A stretch of 64,000 nucleotides of DNA from Acanthopleura granulata (lineage: Eukaryota > Mollusca > Polyplacophora > Chitonida > Chitonidae): positions 4,401,916 to 4,465,915 of the forward strand of contig JABBOT010000016.1 in the NCBI GenBank assembly GCA_016165875.1, in the 5' to 3' direction. The notes beneath the pieces are model-generated. The model did not search any database. It was not told the DNA's origin and saw only the letters and a program-made list of their open reading frames with translations. Positions within the stretch are counted from its first letter, which is position 1. Each line of letters starts with the position of its first letter. This document shows, piece by piece, positions 1 through 12,900 of this stretch. The position numbers were made by a program, and so were the translations under genes.

Positions 1-299
1 CTACATGTATCATAGTGTTATCTACTGGAGTTCTTGCAAGGATGTGACCGCTGAAAAAGGACATTCTCCCTACATGTAAATCTTTCATCCGACAACTAGA
101 TACAGACGACAATTCATTCATGGATATTAGGACAAAGGGAAGAAGGACCAGAGAAGATAAACCAAACCCCATAGAGATAACATGCTACTGTATTCTGTGG
201 CCAAACTTTTATTTGTCTATCTTTGACAGTCGTACAACGGAGCATTTGAGATTTTCAAACTAAATCATTCTTCAGAAATGTGACAAATCTCTTCCCTTA

Positions 300-565
300 A
301 GGCACACCCTAGAGCGGGATTCGAGTTTGCGACCTAATTGGTCACGGGATTATCAACAGTGATGAGACCAGCTCAAGTACTGTTATTAATGAGTTCTGAA
401 TCATATGGTATTGTCAATAGAGGGCAGATCACAAGTTATCTCCCTTTACATGTGATTTCATAATTTATATCAATACGCTGGCCACTGTGGTACGAGTGAA
501 ACATTCTTGAGTACAGCACAAAAAGCCAATCAAATAATTCAATACATACATAAGTCAATAAATAT
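300..565 (+). repeat. Degenerate family-A SINE fragment
   Basis: A 3' tail like that of the complete SINEs at 27-62 kb: a gtgaaacattcttgagtac core, then a gcca-atcaaataa tail and an AT-rich end. A possible box-B-like stretch (gggattcgagtttgc) lies near 318. It is in intergenic or 3' intronic DNA of the PLEKHA8-like gene. Confidence 0.5.
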
Positions 566-797
566 ATTGCTTTGAATATTGATTCTGACACTATGATTTT
601 TTTATTCAGTCAGAAGATAAATTTGTCATCAAGGTGGCAGCAAACGCCAAAAAAAAAAAAAAAAAAGCACCCTACAAGTTATGGGAAACTGTGGTCACTC
701 GTCCATAGCAAACTGATAGAATTAAAACCCCACAAGCTAAAAAGTCATCAGAGAATTGATTTACGAAGTTTCGTACAAGTGGCCCGTGGGAACTCAC

Positions 798-930
798 CGC
801 GAAGACGCCCCTGACCACCCAGCTGTGGTAGTTCCTCAGTGTCTTCCCATAGGCGTTTGTAATGCACACCACTAACTCCTCCTGACCGCAGATTACGTCA
901 TAGAAAAACTCGCGTAAAAACTCCAACGAT
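798..930 (-). CDS. PLEKHA8: PLEKHA8-like exon 11 (GLTP, last exon seen)
   Basis: The acceptor CTTTTCAG precedes ATCGTTGG. It encodes [11 protein letters not shown] through [20 protein letters not shown], including the conserved GLTP His. The donor is TTCGCG|GTGAGT at phase 0, so at least one more coding exon follows. I could not find it in bases 1-797. Confidence 0.9.
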
Positions 931-3900
931 CTGAAAAGACAATTCACAGGCATGAATTACACTTCAATGTCCTGAAAGAAAATTCGCACTTACGTGTGCA
1001 AATTAACCTTCAATGACCGGACAAGACAGTTCACAGATTTATACAAATTACACTTCATTGACCTCACAAGACAATTCACAGGCACAAATTACATTTCAAT
1101 GACATGACATGACACTTCACTTGCACTAATTTCGCTTCCATGGCCTGACAAGACACTGAACAGACAAATCACAAGTCAATGACGTGTCAGTAGTTTCACA
1201 GGTATGAATAACGCTTCAATGGCCTGACAACACAGTTCAAAGGCACAAAATACACTTCAATGATAAGACAGTTCACAGGCACAAATTAGGCTTCACTGAC
1301 CGGACACAAAGTTCAGACACAAATTACACTTAATGACATGACAAGAGAGTTTGCAGGTACAATTACACTTCAATGACCTGACAAGACACTTCACAGGCAT
1401 GAATTACACTTAAATGGATTCACAAGACAATTCACAGGAACAATTTAAACTTAAATGACCTGATAAGACACTTCATAGGCATGAATTACACTTCACCAAC
1501 CAGATAACACACTTCACAGGCACAAAATGCACTTCAATGATCCAAAGGCAGTTCACACACAAACTACAGTTCAATGACCTAGCAAGACAATTCACAGTAA
1601 CAAATTCAACACTTGTGGATGCTCCAATGCAGAAATTAACCCAGGTCACAGTCCACTGGGTTAAGAGAGTGATAGCAATAGTGAGTGCCCCACTGGAGAA
1701 ATGAGCCTACCCCAAGGTCCACTGGGTCAAGGCTGTGGCAGCCGTGTCGAGTAGACCATTGAGAGAACTGATCCCATGTCACAGCCCACTGGGTCAAGAC
1801 CTTGGCAGCCTAGTCAGCCTAGTCCCTACTGGAGAAGTGAAACCAGGTCACGGTCCACTGGGTTAAGACTGGCTGCCTTAGAAAGTGCCCCATTGGAGAA
1901 CTGAACCTGGATCTCTGTCATTATTTATCAACTCTAATATTTTGTGTCCGAGGTATCACATGGCTGTGCTGTGCTGGCATCCATCTTGGTAAGATTTTCC
2001 ACACATGGGCAGTGTTATGTTAATTGTAAACCACTTATCCTCTACAAACAGGATGTGCATCACACCTGTATCTCACATGTGGGAAAGTTCATCACTAACT
2101 TGCCGAAGGTCTGTGGTTTACTCCAGGCAGTTTGATTGCCTTCACTACTGAAAGTGGCGGTTATCTTGTGAGCAAAAAGGTACTGAGGATGTGTTAATTA
2201 AGCAGCAATCAAACAAATAAATAAATAATACACTGTGTAACAGAACTCTTACCTTTTCATCCATAACAATGCTACGGTCACTGAGCTGGAATGTTGAAAT
2301 TGTTTGGCTTTGACTTCATAAAGCACGATATTTTGAAGACTTGTAAATTCTGCAGGGTTGGATTTGTGTTTCTCTTCCATTTTCTGTGCAAAAAAAAATG
2401 ATGTAATTTTTTTTATTTCATTCAGTGTTTGCTTGTTTTTTTTATTATTATTGTCAAACTGCTTTCAAAATTATTTCGTTCATAAACTAACATATTTTTA
2501 GAGCTGATTCAATGGAATGTGAGGGCAAAATGAGAGTAGGTCGACCAGTACTTTGCCTATTGCTTGTCGAATACCTAGCAAGGTATTTCATACATGCATT
2601 ACCAAACAAATATTTCACTTATACAATGGCGGTCAGCATTACGGAGGGAGGAAACCGGGCAGACCTTCTCACATACGGCCGGTGAGAAAGCCAGTCTGAG
2701 CTGGGCCTGAACTCACAGAAACCACACTGGTGAAAGGCTCCTGGGTCATCGTGCTGCACAGAGAATGTGCGATGTTGTAGATCTATCAAAACAAGTTTCC
2801 GGAAACATGTAACCAGTATTAAACAAAGCCATTTCTCACTTTTCCAGTCTTTTTCTGGAAATGTGAAAACACAAGCTAACAGTGCATAACTTCAGGCCAT
2901 ATTGCACACTGTGTGTGTGAGTGCCGGCGGACCCTATGTTTAATATTTGCCAAGACATGCTTTGCACATACTCGAAAAATATGTGCAAGGGCTGACAACT
3001 CCTAAAATAGATCGCAACAGAGAAAAATGCAAACTTCAGGTCATTTTGCCTACTTCGTGTGAGTTTCAGGATAATATGCCTAATAGTTGCTGAGATATGC
3101 TCTGCATAAAGTTGAAAAATATGGTCAGAGGCAGACAACTCCTAAAACAGATCTAAACGCGAAAAAATTCACCTGAGACTGCACAACTTCAGGTCATTTT
3201 GCACACTTTAGGTGAATTTGGGAATCCTATGTCTAATAGTTGCTGAGATATGCTCTGCACAAAGTCGAAAAACATGGTCAAGGGCAAATAACTCCTAAAA
3301 GAGACTGAAGTGTGAAAAGTTAACCTGATAGTGCACAACTTCTGATTATTATGCAGACTTTACGTGAATATGAGAATCCTATGTGTGATATTTGCAAAGT
3401 TCAGCAAGACCAACGGACGGATGCATGAATGGGAAAAACGATTGCTTAACTAGCGGGAGGCAAAATTATAGAATAATCTGTCCAGATCAGATTTAAGTTC
3501 TTTAATATGCCAAACCATGTTCTCTACTTCCATGTACTTCTGCTCAAATCTGTTGAGGACTTGGGGCCTAAGTAATAATAGAATATGACTGCAAATGAAG
3601 CCAATGTGCAGGTTATTTCTAACTTTATAAGGTTCTGCTTCCTGAGCGAAACTGTTCTGGGTACAGTGAGACAGTCACACAGACAGACACATAAACGCAA
3701 TCCAGATAAACATTTCTGTGGTCCGTTTTATAATGACAATGAAGATCAGGCCCCAGTTTCATGAAGCGTACCCTAATTCTTCTCAGTTTGTGGACAGCTG
3801 TTGGTACTTCTAAAAGCATGAATTACATTATTATCCCAGTTGGAAAAGTGAATATATGGATGTGTTGTTCATTAAATGGTCTAACCAGCTGAGAAAAAAG

Positions 3901-6900
3901 AAACTGTGCATTCCTGTTAACATTACATGCATCATGGGTAAAAATGGCAGACCAGATCTCTTAAAAATTAGAATTAGGTACTTTAGAGGTAGTGATAAGC
4001 AGCCCTTAGCTAAGTGCACTTACTGTCTCTACAACATCTGTTGTCATGGCAGTTAAGGGACTACCTAACTGAGCACACTTCGTGAAGCCAGAGGCAGTTT
4101 AACTCTACCCAATCAGGTACTTACTCTGATATTTCCTATAAAATCCATTTTAACAGGGGCGAATGCTGTACCGTTTAACATGTCTGCAAAATAAATAATT
4201 CGTATAAAGTCATCTGAGCACAAGGTATTAGTTGTATAACCTGGGTAGAGGAAATCGGGGTGCCCGGGGTAAACCACTGACCTTTGGCAAGTTACTTACA
4301 CACTGCCATGTGTGACATAACATACTGGTGGAAGACATGTGGCCTTCAAAGAGCGTTAGACAATGCAAAGGGCCAAAAACGTTTCCCAGGCAGCTTATTC
4401 TCGCCATGACCCCAACGGATGTAAGAGCAAGGAATACAAATTCCCTGTCCAAGGGTGGGCTTGAAACTACACCTCCAGTGTTCTTAATAGTGAATGAAAG
4501 GCAAGGGCCCCCCAAACACTAAACTATCATCGGCTCCCCATGAAATAATCGGACCTTTCGGCATGCCTGCATTGCTAATGTGTTTGTTGGGACCTCAAGT
4601 CTGCAAACAGGTGTCTGACATTTTTGAAAACATGCCTTTGGTGAAAGTGGAATGACCCAAGAGATCTTCGTGCATTATGGACAACACGGGTCATGCCATT
4701 TCATCAAAGGGAATGTTTTCATAAATGTTCGGCACCATGTTGCAGGCTTGGCACCTCATGACTTTTTTTACACTTTTTGCCACAACATGGCTTGCCATGA
4801 ACTACGGTGTTTTACAAATCACATTTCTTGGTTTATTGTCGCTGTGCACTTGTTGTTGCTGTTTTAACTGTATTAAAGTGTCAATGGCTGTCATAGCTGA
4901 TCTTTTGTGTCTACTGTCAGTAATTCCAAAACTCGAAGGCAAATTCATGTACCAAATGCACTTTATCGTCCAATAATACTATCCCATAGCCTTAGTGTGA
5001 AAAGAAAAAAAAAGACTTAATTCTGGAAAATTTTGATACTGGGCACAGCTTTTTTTGTTCCCTTTTTTTTTTCCATCGGATTAGAAATTGTGCTCAAAGT
5101 GGTGTTTTCCTGTGCCACCGGCAGACAAAAGATACAGGTAAATGGGTTAAAATAAATCTTCATTTTGTTTATTTGATGGGTTTTTTATGCAATACTTAAG
5201 AATAATTCATTTATATTTCATGGCGACCAGCAGAATGGTTGGAGGAAACTGGAAGGAAAAGTCTGAGGAAAACATGTTACCATCTGCAGGTTACTAACAG
5301 AGCTTCCCACATATACGACCAAACAATAAATCTTACCAAATAACGGGACAACACTCTGACAACACTGCAGAAAATGTTCCACAGGAATCCCTCCGTCCTC
5401 TTGGAACCGCATGTCCACAAAACTGGGAATCAGGGCAAAAACAACAAGAGTCTGATGAGAAAGTAGCTCTACTGGTTGGGACAAAATTATCACTGAGTCG
5501 ATTCCAAAGTTATGTATGTGTAACAGAAGAGGGACAATGAGAACTCAAAATCAGTAATATGAAACACATATCTTGATTCCCTTGTACAAATTTTTGTTGA
5601 AACTGGGCAAAAACTGTAATGGTAACTAGTAGCATTTTGAAAGAAATGTTAACATATGCTGGATGAACAGACAGACAGACATCTGATCATCAGAATGGAA
5701 AAGTGATACTACAATATTTGTACCTTGACGTAGTCTACACTTAAACCAAGTTTTGTTGAAATCAGTCAATAACTGTACGAGCAGTAGTGTCATAGAATTG
5801 ATACCAAAATTGATACCATGAATTATGCATCTCAGTGTAGTTTACACTTCAACAAAGTTTCATTGTAAACAGACACAAACTGTAGCAGGAGAAGCCTATT
5901 GAAAGATACATGTATGTTCACATGTACTGGATTAACAGACAGACAGACGGACAGCCGACCATCGGAATGGAAAATCGATATTACGAATTATGTACCTTGA
6001 TGTCGTCTACACTTCAACAAACTTTCGCTAAACTGAACAAGAACTGTAGGAGTAGCATATTGAAAGATACATGTACGTTAACATGTACTGGATAAACAGA
6101 CAGACAGACGGACAAGCAATCATCGAAACAGAAAATCGATACTACGAATTATGTATCGCAATGTAGTCTACACTTCAACAAAGTTTCTTTGCAATCAGAC
6201 AATAACTGTAGGGGGAGAAGCGCTTTTAAAATGTTAACATAATCTGTACACACAGACACACAGGCAGACAACCAATCATCGAAATGGAAAATCGATACTA
6301 TGAACTATGTATCTTGATGCTGTCTACACTTGACCAAAGTTTCTTTCAAATTGGACACAAACTTCAGGAGGTGACGCACTTTGAAGGAAAAGCTGACGGC
6401 CAGACAGACAGACAGACAGACAGACGGACGGAGGGACGGACGGTTGGTCCCCAGACAACTTGCTGATACATAATCCCTTCTGGTTTTCGATCAGTACGGC
6501 CAAAAGCTAACTTCAGTGCAAGACTGTTGGTTACATTTTCTGCAGGGTGAACACAGCTTTTTTCGGCTGAAATATTTTCAGACACATGCATTACGAAACC
6601 CTAGAGTGTCACTCTTATCACTTAGAAAACTGGACAGAAATATTAAAATGATATGAAGGCAATCCAACTCTACAATCTTAAACGGTTCAAACGGATTTTC
6701 AATGAATACCACTCTTTAACAAGATCGCTGAAGATTGCTTGGAAAACAGAAAAAAGAAAGACATTTATGCTGGGATGACATCAAGTGCGTTCTGAAAGGT
6801 TCACCTCTTTGTCGAGAGGACAGGAAAATTTTGTTTCTATATTCTTCTCCAAAACATGCAATACTGATATTAATACACTGCATTTTTTCTTTCACAATCC

Positions 6901-9900
6901 AGGAAAGCCACTCAGATTATCTCGATTTTTATCATTTCAACAGGTTCTGACACCAAAGTTTCTCTTAATTTAATGTTTTCTATACCAAATTACAGTATGA
7001 GTGATACTTATGAATCTTCTTCCATGTAGTCAGTTTACATGAATACATGGAATGTTTAAAACCTCAAATTTAAACTTATCTGGCAAGACATATGTATGTA
7101 TGCTTAGGTTGTTACTTTGTGCTTCGTAAAAGTGAACTGTTACTATTTTTTCACTTAATGAATGATATACCTGTGACATATGACGTAAATGAGAAAATTC
7201 ATCCGGTGAATATTTTAATGACGAGCACACAAATTAATATTCAGGTGTAGGCATCTGACATCAGACTTACTTCATTTGATTAACAGTAAATTTTTAAGTT
7301 TTTCACCTTTTGTCTGTCTTTAAAATAACATTCTATCACATCAGTAAAATGTTTAACCCAGGAAGCATAGACTAGCGTCTTGCCCAGAACGCAGGAAGCA
7401 TGCAAGTTTCTCTTGCAGGCAATAGCCAACAATGTTCTATGTGACACTCAGACTTGTCCGAATAAAGGTTGAACAGGTAGTTGTCAAACATATCCCGTGT
7501 CACAACATATCAAGTTTTCACAACATACCAAAGTTCATACACAAAAAAAATCAGTATTACGTGACTTCTTTGGATATATCTAGTGTACGAGGTTGAAAGA
7601 AAAGGGATAAAGTTTCATGATTACAGGTAGGACTTCATAAAATCTGATTTTTTTCGTTATTGCCTGTGGCCCCTCTTGTGCTTACAATGGTATGACACAT
7701 TAGGAAAATGCTGGGCTTGTACAACATGACAAAGTTGATGGGGTTATAGCTCCATTATTTTACCAAACAACCAGGAAGAAAATATCTATATACTAACATT
7801 TCCCCTATATTTCTGATGTGTTTGTAACGAAAAATTGATATTTTTGCTGCACATTAGCAAATAGAGCCGTGAGGAGTTTGAAGCGAGTAGTGGTTCTCTG
7901 GGTAGGTCATACTCATTGACCACTGCCCTGAATATGGCTGCTTTAGCAAAACAACCTGGACAGACAAATTATTTAACGTTTTCCACAAAACAGCAATGAT
8001 GTAAAAGTTTTGCACTTGGATAACTAAAATAAATTAGCTGTTATGATTTGCATGAGTAATATTCATTATTTGCTGCCTCTTCCTTTAATTTAGACTGTTT
8101 ATACGGTACGAAATGGTCACGTCCCATGGCTATTATCCATTTTTGTTCTATAGAGGGTTTGATGGGAAGGCATGATCACTACTCCCACCATAATTCAGTG
8201 TGTGATTTAACACAGCTGACTGCTGCACAAAACCTCGTACCGCCAGAATGAGGTAATTCACTAGGGGACATTAAGGGCAGATAACTGCGTAGAGAAAACA
8301 GTGCTACAAGAAACTCAGCTGATCAGTCTTGAGAAAAATATAATTTAAAAAAGAACCAGCGAGTTTTTATTCTGAAAATCACTTCGGCTCTGTGTTTCAG
8401 GTACCTCTAAGATATACTGTGCCAATTTTATGCGAAAAAAAATGGATCAACCGAGACAGTTCACCTTTAACAATTAGTCACTTGATGACTAGTCATCTTT
8501 AGTGTACGTATATACTGAGTCTCGTTACGGCAGGGTGAGGCCATGCTGCCAAAGTGCTGTCCCAACTGCAATATCATGCCGGAGATTCCAGGCATGACAC
8601 CTCACCCAGTCACCGGACCAACCAGTCCTGTTTCCTTACTCTATCTGCTCAGTATTGAGTGTCAAGTGACAGACCAGCATAAAAAAAATAAAAAAAACTG
8701 TGTTGATATTTGTAGTGTTGCATCAGAACAGAAAGCTGTTTATGTTGTTTTTTTTTTCGGGGGCGGGGGGGGGGGGATGCTATTCAAGTAAATTTTAATA
8801 TTCAGTTTCAATCACATCGTGTTTATATTAAAAAGTACACACCTCCTGGTCATGCTGCTAAAAAAAGTAGGTATTCTGTTCGTTTCCACCGAAACTGGAC
8901 AGTCTTCTGGATGTGTGTTGCCGTTGTGTTTTGAAGACGTGTTTGATTGGACGATATTGCCCTGAGTCTCCACATCAGCTATGGCATTTAGGGAGGGTTT
9001 GGGGGAGGGCTGCTGTGAGGATTCAGAATTGACGGACGACCGTGATGACTGCCGTGAATAGGACGGCTGGCTCTCGCCCCTCTGTCGGCTAGCACTGACA
9101 CTGCAATGACACAGTAGAATTCCTTTCAATAATCCAATTTTTGATGTTGAGAGAAAAACGCACATGCAACTGTCTCCGAGGAGAGGACTGAATTCTCAAA
9201 TTTTATCACACATATATGTGAGAGAAACAGACAATTTTACAGAGTCACACCAACCTCTGCTATTTAATACCATCTGAGCTACAGGTATCTTTCTGGAACT
9301 CGTTGTTTTAAGATTAACTCCACATCATTTAACCATTTATTTTCCTCTTGAATGTTGTCTGTGCATGTAGAGTCTTATACAAGGATACAGAGAGTATTAA
9401 AACCAAGTGCAGTCAGCAATGTGTATAAAGAAAATACAGACTGAGGTTCAAAACATGAACAGAAGATTGATAAAGAAAACCTCTGATATCTAACCTTTCT
9501 GATGAACTTGATCTATGTACTGGATTTCTGGAAGACTGCAAATAAAAATGGATTCTTATTAATTACTATCTTCTATTAAAACTGGGCACTTGTCAAACAA
9601 AACCAAGGAACACTGTAAGGGCTCAAGGGATGCTTACAGCTTCACTTGAAAAGACTTTATATCCCATTATGTTGATTTATTTATTTATTTTGTGATTTAA
9701 CTCCACAGTCCAGGATTTTCCACTTATATGAAGGTGGTTAGTTTCCTGGGAAGTAGAAACCAGTGTTGCATTCTAGGGTTATATAAATAACGGCAGCTCA
9801 CTGGTTAAAACTGATGTCCAGACTGGACTATTGCTTTTCCCAGTGTGCCCATATTTACTTTAAACTGGGATGATTGGGAAATGCAACATCCCAAAGATAA

Positions 9901-12900
9901 AATGGTATGCTTTTTGAACCGAATAACAACTGACCTAGAGTTGTCTTTCCCTTTTAATACTGTGTCGCATGTCAGTCTCTGGAAAGCTCAAACTTAGTAA
10001 TACATCCACCTGAATTTTACTCAACGCAACTACATCTCCCGTTACGTCTACCCGCTCACACATAGGTTACTTTTCGATGTGGGGCTGTATTAAAATGGCC
10101 TGTTAAATTTTAGTGAATGCAACTACATCTCTCTCAAGAGTATTTCACTTAAACAATGGCTCCCAGCATTATGGTGAGAGGAAACCCCTAACCATCTGTA
10201 GGTTGCTGGCTGATCTTCAGATGAGGACGCAAGTACAGGCTAGACTTAAACTGACAGCAATGCCATTGGTGAGAGGCTCCTGGATAATTGCACTGCACTA
10301 GTGCACTAACCGGTCCCCTAGTACAGCGACATGCCCAATATCTAATATTAAAACCATCAATATTATGACAGTTTACTTTTTTGTGAGGCTCTAGAGAGGG
10401 TGAGTGAGTGAGTGCTTGGGGTTTAACGTGGAGGAGGAGGAGTACTTCTGCTGTGTACTTAGAGTGTGTCTTCTTGTGGCAGGGCGAGTCCATGCTGCCA
10501 AAGTGCTGCCGCCACTGGAACATCATTCCGAAGACACCAGGCATGACACCACACCCAGTCACATTATGCTGACACCCGGCCGACCAGTCCTGTTTCCTTG
10601 CTCTAACCTCTCAATGGTGAATGCCAAGCGAGGCAGCAACAAGTACCATTTTTAAAGTCTTTGGTATGACTCAACCCAGGCTTGAGCCAGGATCTCCCGA
10701 CCTCGAGGCGGATGCTCTAACCACTCTCTAAAGAGGGCTATTGAATTCATTTTATTCAATACAACTACGTCTCATATTACCATGTCTCACCAATCTAAAT
10801 CTTTAAACACACCTAATAAACTGTGCATTATGATGATATAAATGTCAATACCGGGGTGGGGGGGTGGGGGGGGGTGCAAGTCCATCTTTTAAGTGCACAC
10901 AATTAGTATTAATCCACCTAAATTTTATTTAACGCAACTCCACCTCAGATTACTACATCCCACTCATACAACTTTACTTTCGCATGTGAGGCACCAAGAG
11001 GTCTGTTCAATTCTATTCAATGCTACTAAATGTTATTCTCGTTATTAAAGCTCCCCACTGACACGTCTGCAATCAAAACTATCCGTATTATGAGAGCTTA
11101 GTAATCGCTTTAGTTAGACTAAAAAGAGCTTGAATTTTACTTGCCACAACTACATCCCATATTCACCCCCCTCCCCCCCCCCCACAATACATCCAGTACA
11201 CTGTCCATTACGGCGTCAAGTCTACTCTTTGTGTGAGTATAAATCAAAGCATCCACATTGTCATACATATAAGTCTTACTTTTTTGTGTGAAACTCTGAG
11301 AGGGCTGGGGGGTAGGGCTGACCAAGGGGATTGGGGTGTGAGGGAGTGGTGGGCAATCTTAGCTTGGGCAAGCATCATGCAGTCCTCCAGCGTCTGTATA
11401 AAGGCATCACAGGTAGCACTCAGTAACGAGGTGGCATCATCCAGTTGCTGAAAAAACAAACCACACTTGATTTTTGTTATTGTTTCCCATTTAAACTACC
11501 AAATCGTCTAAAAAATCGCCTGAAACATCATCTAAAGAATGTCTTAAAATCTAACTTCTGGACACGAAAACTTTCAATTTTTCACAAGGGCAACACCATA
11601 CCTTCCAAACAAAAATGAAAACAAGTTTTGAAACATTTGATTTGACTGCATTTAACTCGCTTTAAAAACATCTAAAAATATACGTGATAGTTTTACAAAT
11701 CATGGAGAAATCCATTCGAAGAGCCTTAAATTGGTTGCAGACTTCAACTACAAACACATACATATGATGTTTTCCAGCTATTCACTTTAAGAGCCATAAT
11801 CTAATTGCTGACTTTTAGCTGTGGCGAACACCAACACATTAAGATGTGAGAGACACTGTACTTCAATATCTGGTGCATCACTCGCTGTGGCCGCTGTCTT
11901 TACAGCGTGCACTCGCTGCATCAACACATCGCAGTAAAGCCGCAGCTCTGACTTCTTTGTTCTGAGGTTGTCAGGCGACAGTTCACCTAGGGGTAACAAA
12001 CGACACAAGGATATTGTTAGGATATCTCCTAAATTATACAACATTACTGAATTATTTGCTAATTCTTTAGAAATGTCATGTGGTCTGTATTAAGGGAAAT
12101 CGGAGGGGGACTTGTAACCACTGATAATATTGCCACAGCTGTGGATTCCGTGTTGGTGGAAGACACATGGTCCGCGACGAATATTAGACTACACAAATGG
12201 CCACAGGGCTGTGGTCAACTGCTTCTATTTCCCTCAATACATAAAATCACATGGAATTCAGCAATTCATGATGTTACACAACAAATGCAATATGCTATGC
12301 TCAGCCATGCTAAATGTACATAACATTTTTTTTTTGGGTGGGGGGGGGGGTCCAGTCGGGAGTTGTGTCCCTTTGTAATCAGTTTCGTGTATCGTCTGCA
12401 GCCATCAGTTTCATACAAGGTACATTCTGTCCGTATCAGGCAGAGAGGAAATCAACATGCTGTCAGATCTAAGTTCATGATGTGTTATTCGGCATAATAA
12501 AACAACTATTGTATGTTACGGAGTGGAACATAATGATTTGCCCCCTTCTTGCAAATGATGACCAACTATTGAAAGCTGATAAATCACGATGTTCCACTCT
12601 GTAATATATGCAACAATTTTTTTATTTTATCAAATGCCACATCAAGTACTTTTTTGTCATTTGCATTAACCTAGATTGTATTTCAGATGAAATTTACAAA
12701 TATACATTCTTGGAGGCAAGAAATTGATAACAACAGTACATGTATGCATTATCGCTTCTAGCTTCTGTGGTTTCAAAAGAAAAAAAAAGGGTATGGGAAA
12801 CAAACAAATCAATTATCAATGATATTAAAACTGTTTCAAAATGTTTCACTGCATTAGACGAGTATTTCATCTCAAAATCGTCTTTCCCATTTTGTCATAT

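Larger units (their letters stand above)
9950..11180. repeat. Dispersed intronic repeat around exon 5, broken up by SINEs
   Basis: Blocks resembling 'ttttacttaacgcaactaca' + 'tctcatattac' recur at about 10015, 10115, 10750, 10925 and 11135. 'ttacttttttgtgaggctct' type blocks occur at about 10067, 10370, 10970 and 11276. The copy at 11276 includes the 3' end and donor of exon 5. Confidence 0.6.

Noticed and set aside
1..797. Last exon of the PLEKHA8-like gene
   Set aside because: I searched the minus strand for the expected GLTP C-terminal pattern after a phase-0 acceptor and saw none. It is probably beyond the left edge.
940..1615. CRISPR-like regular repeats
   Set aside because: The repeats are imperfect and contiguous, with no unique spacers, in a eukaryotic intron.
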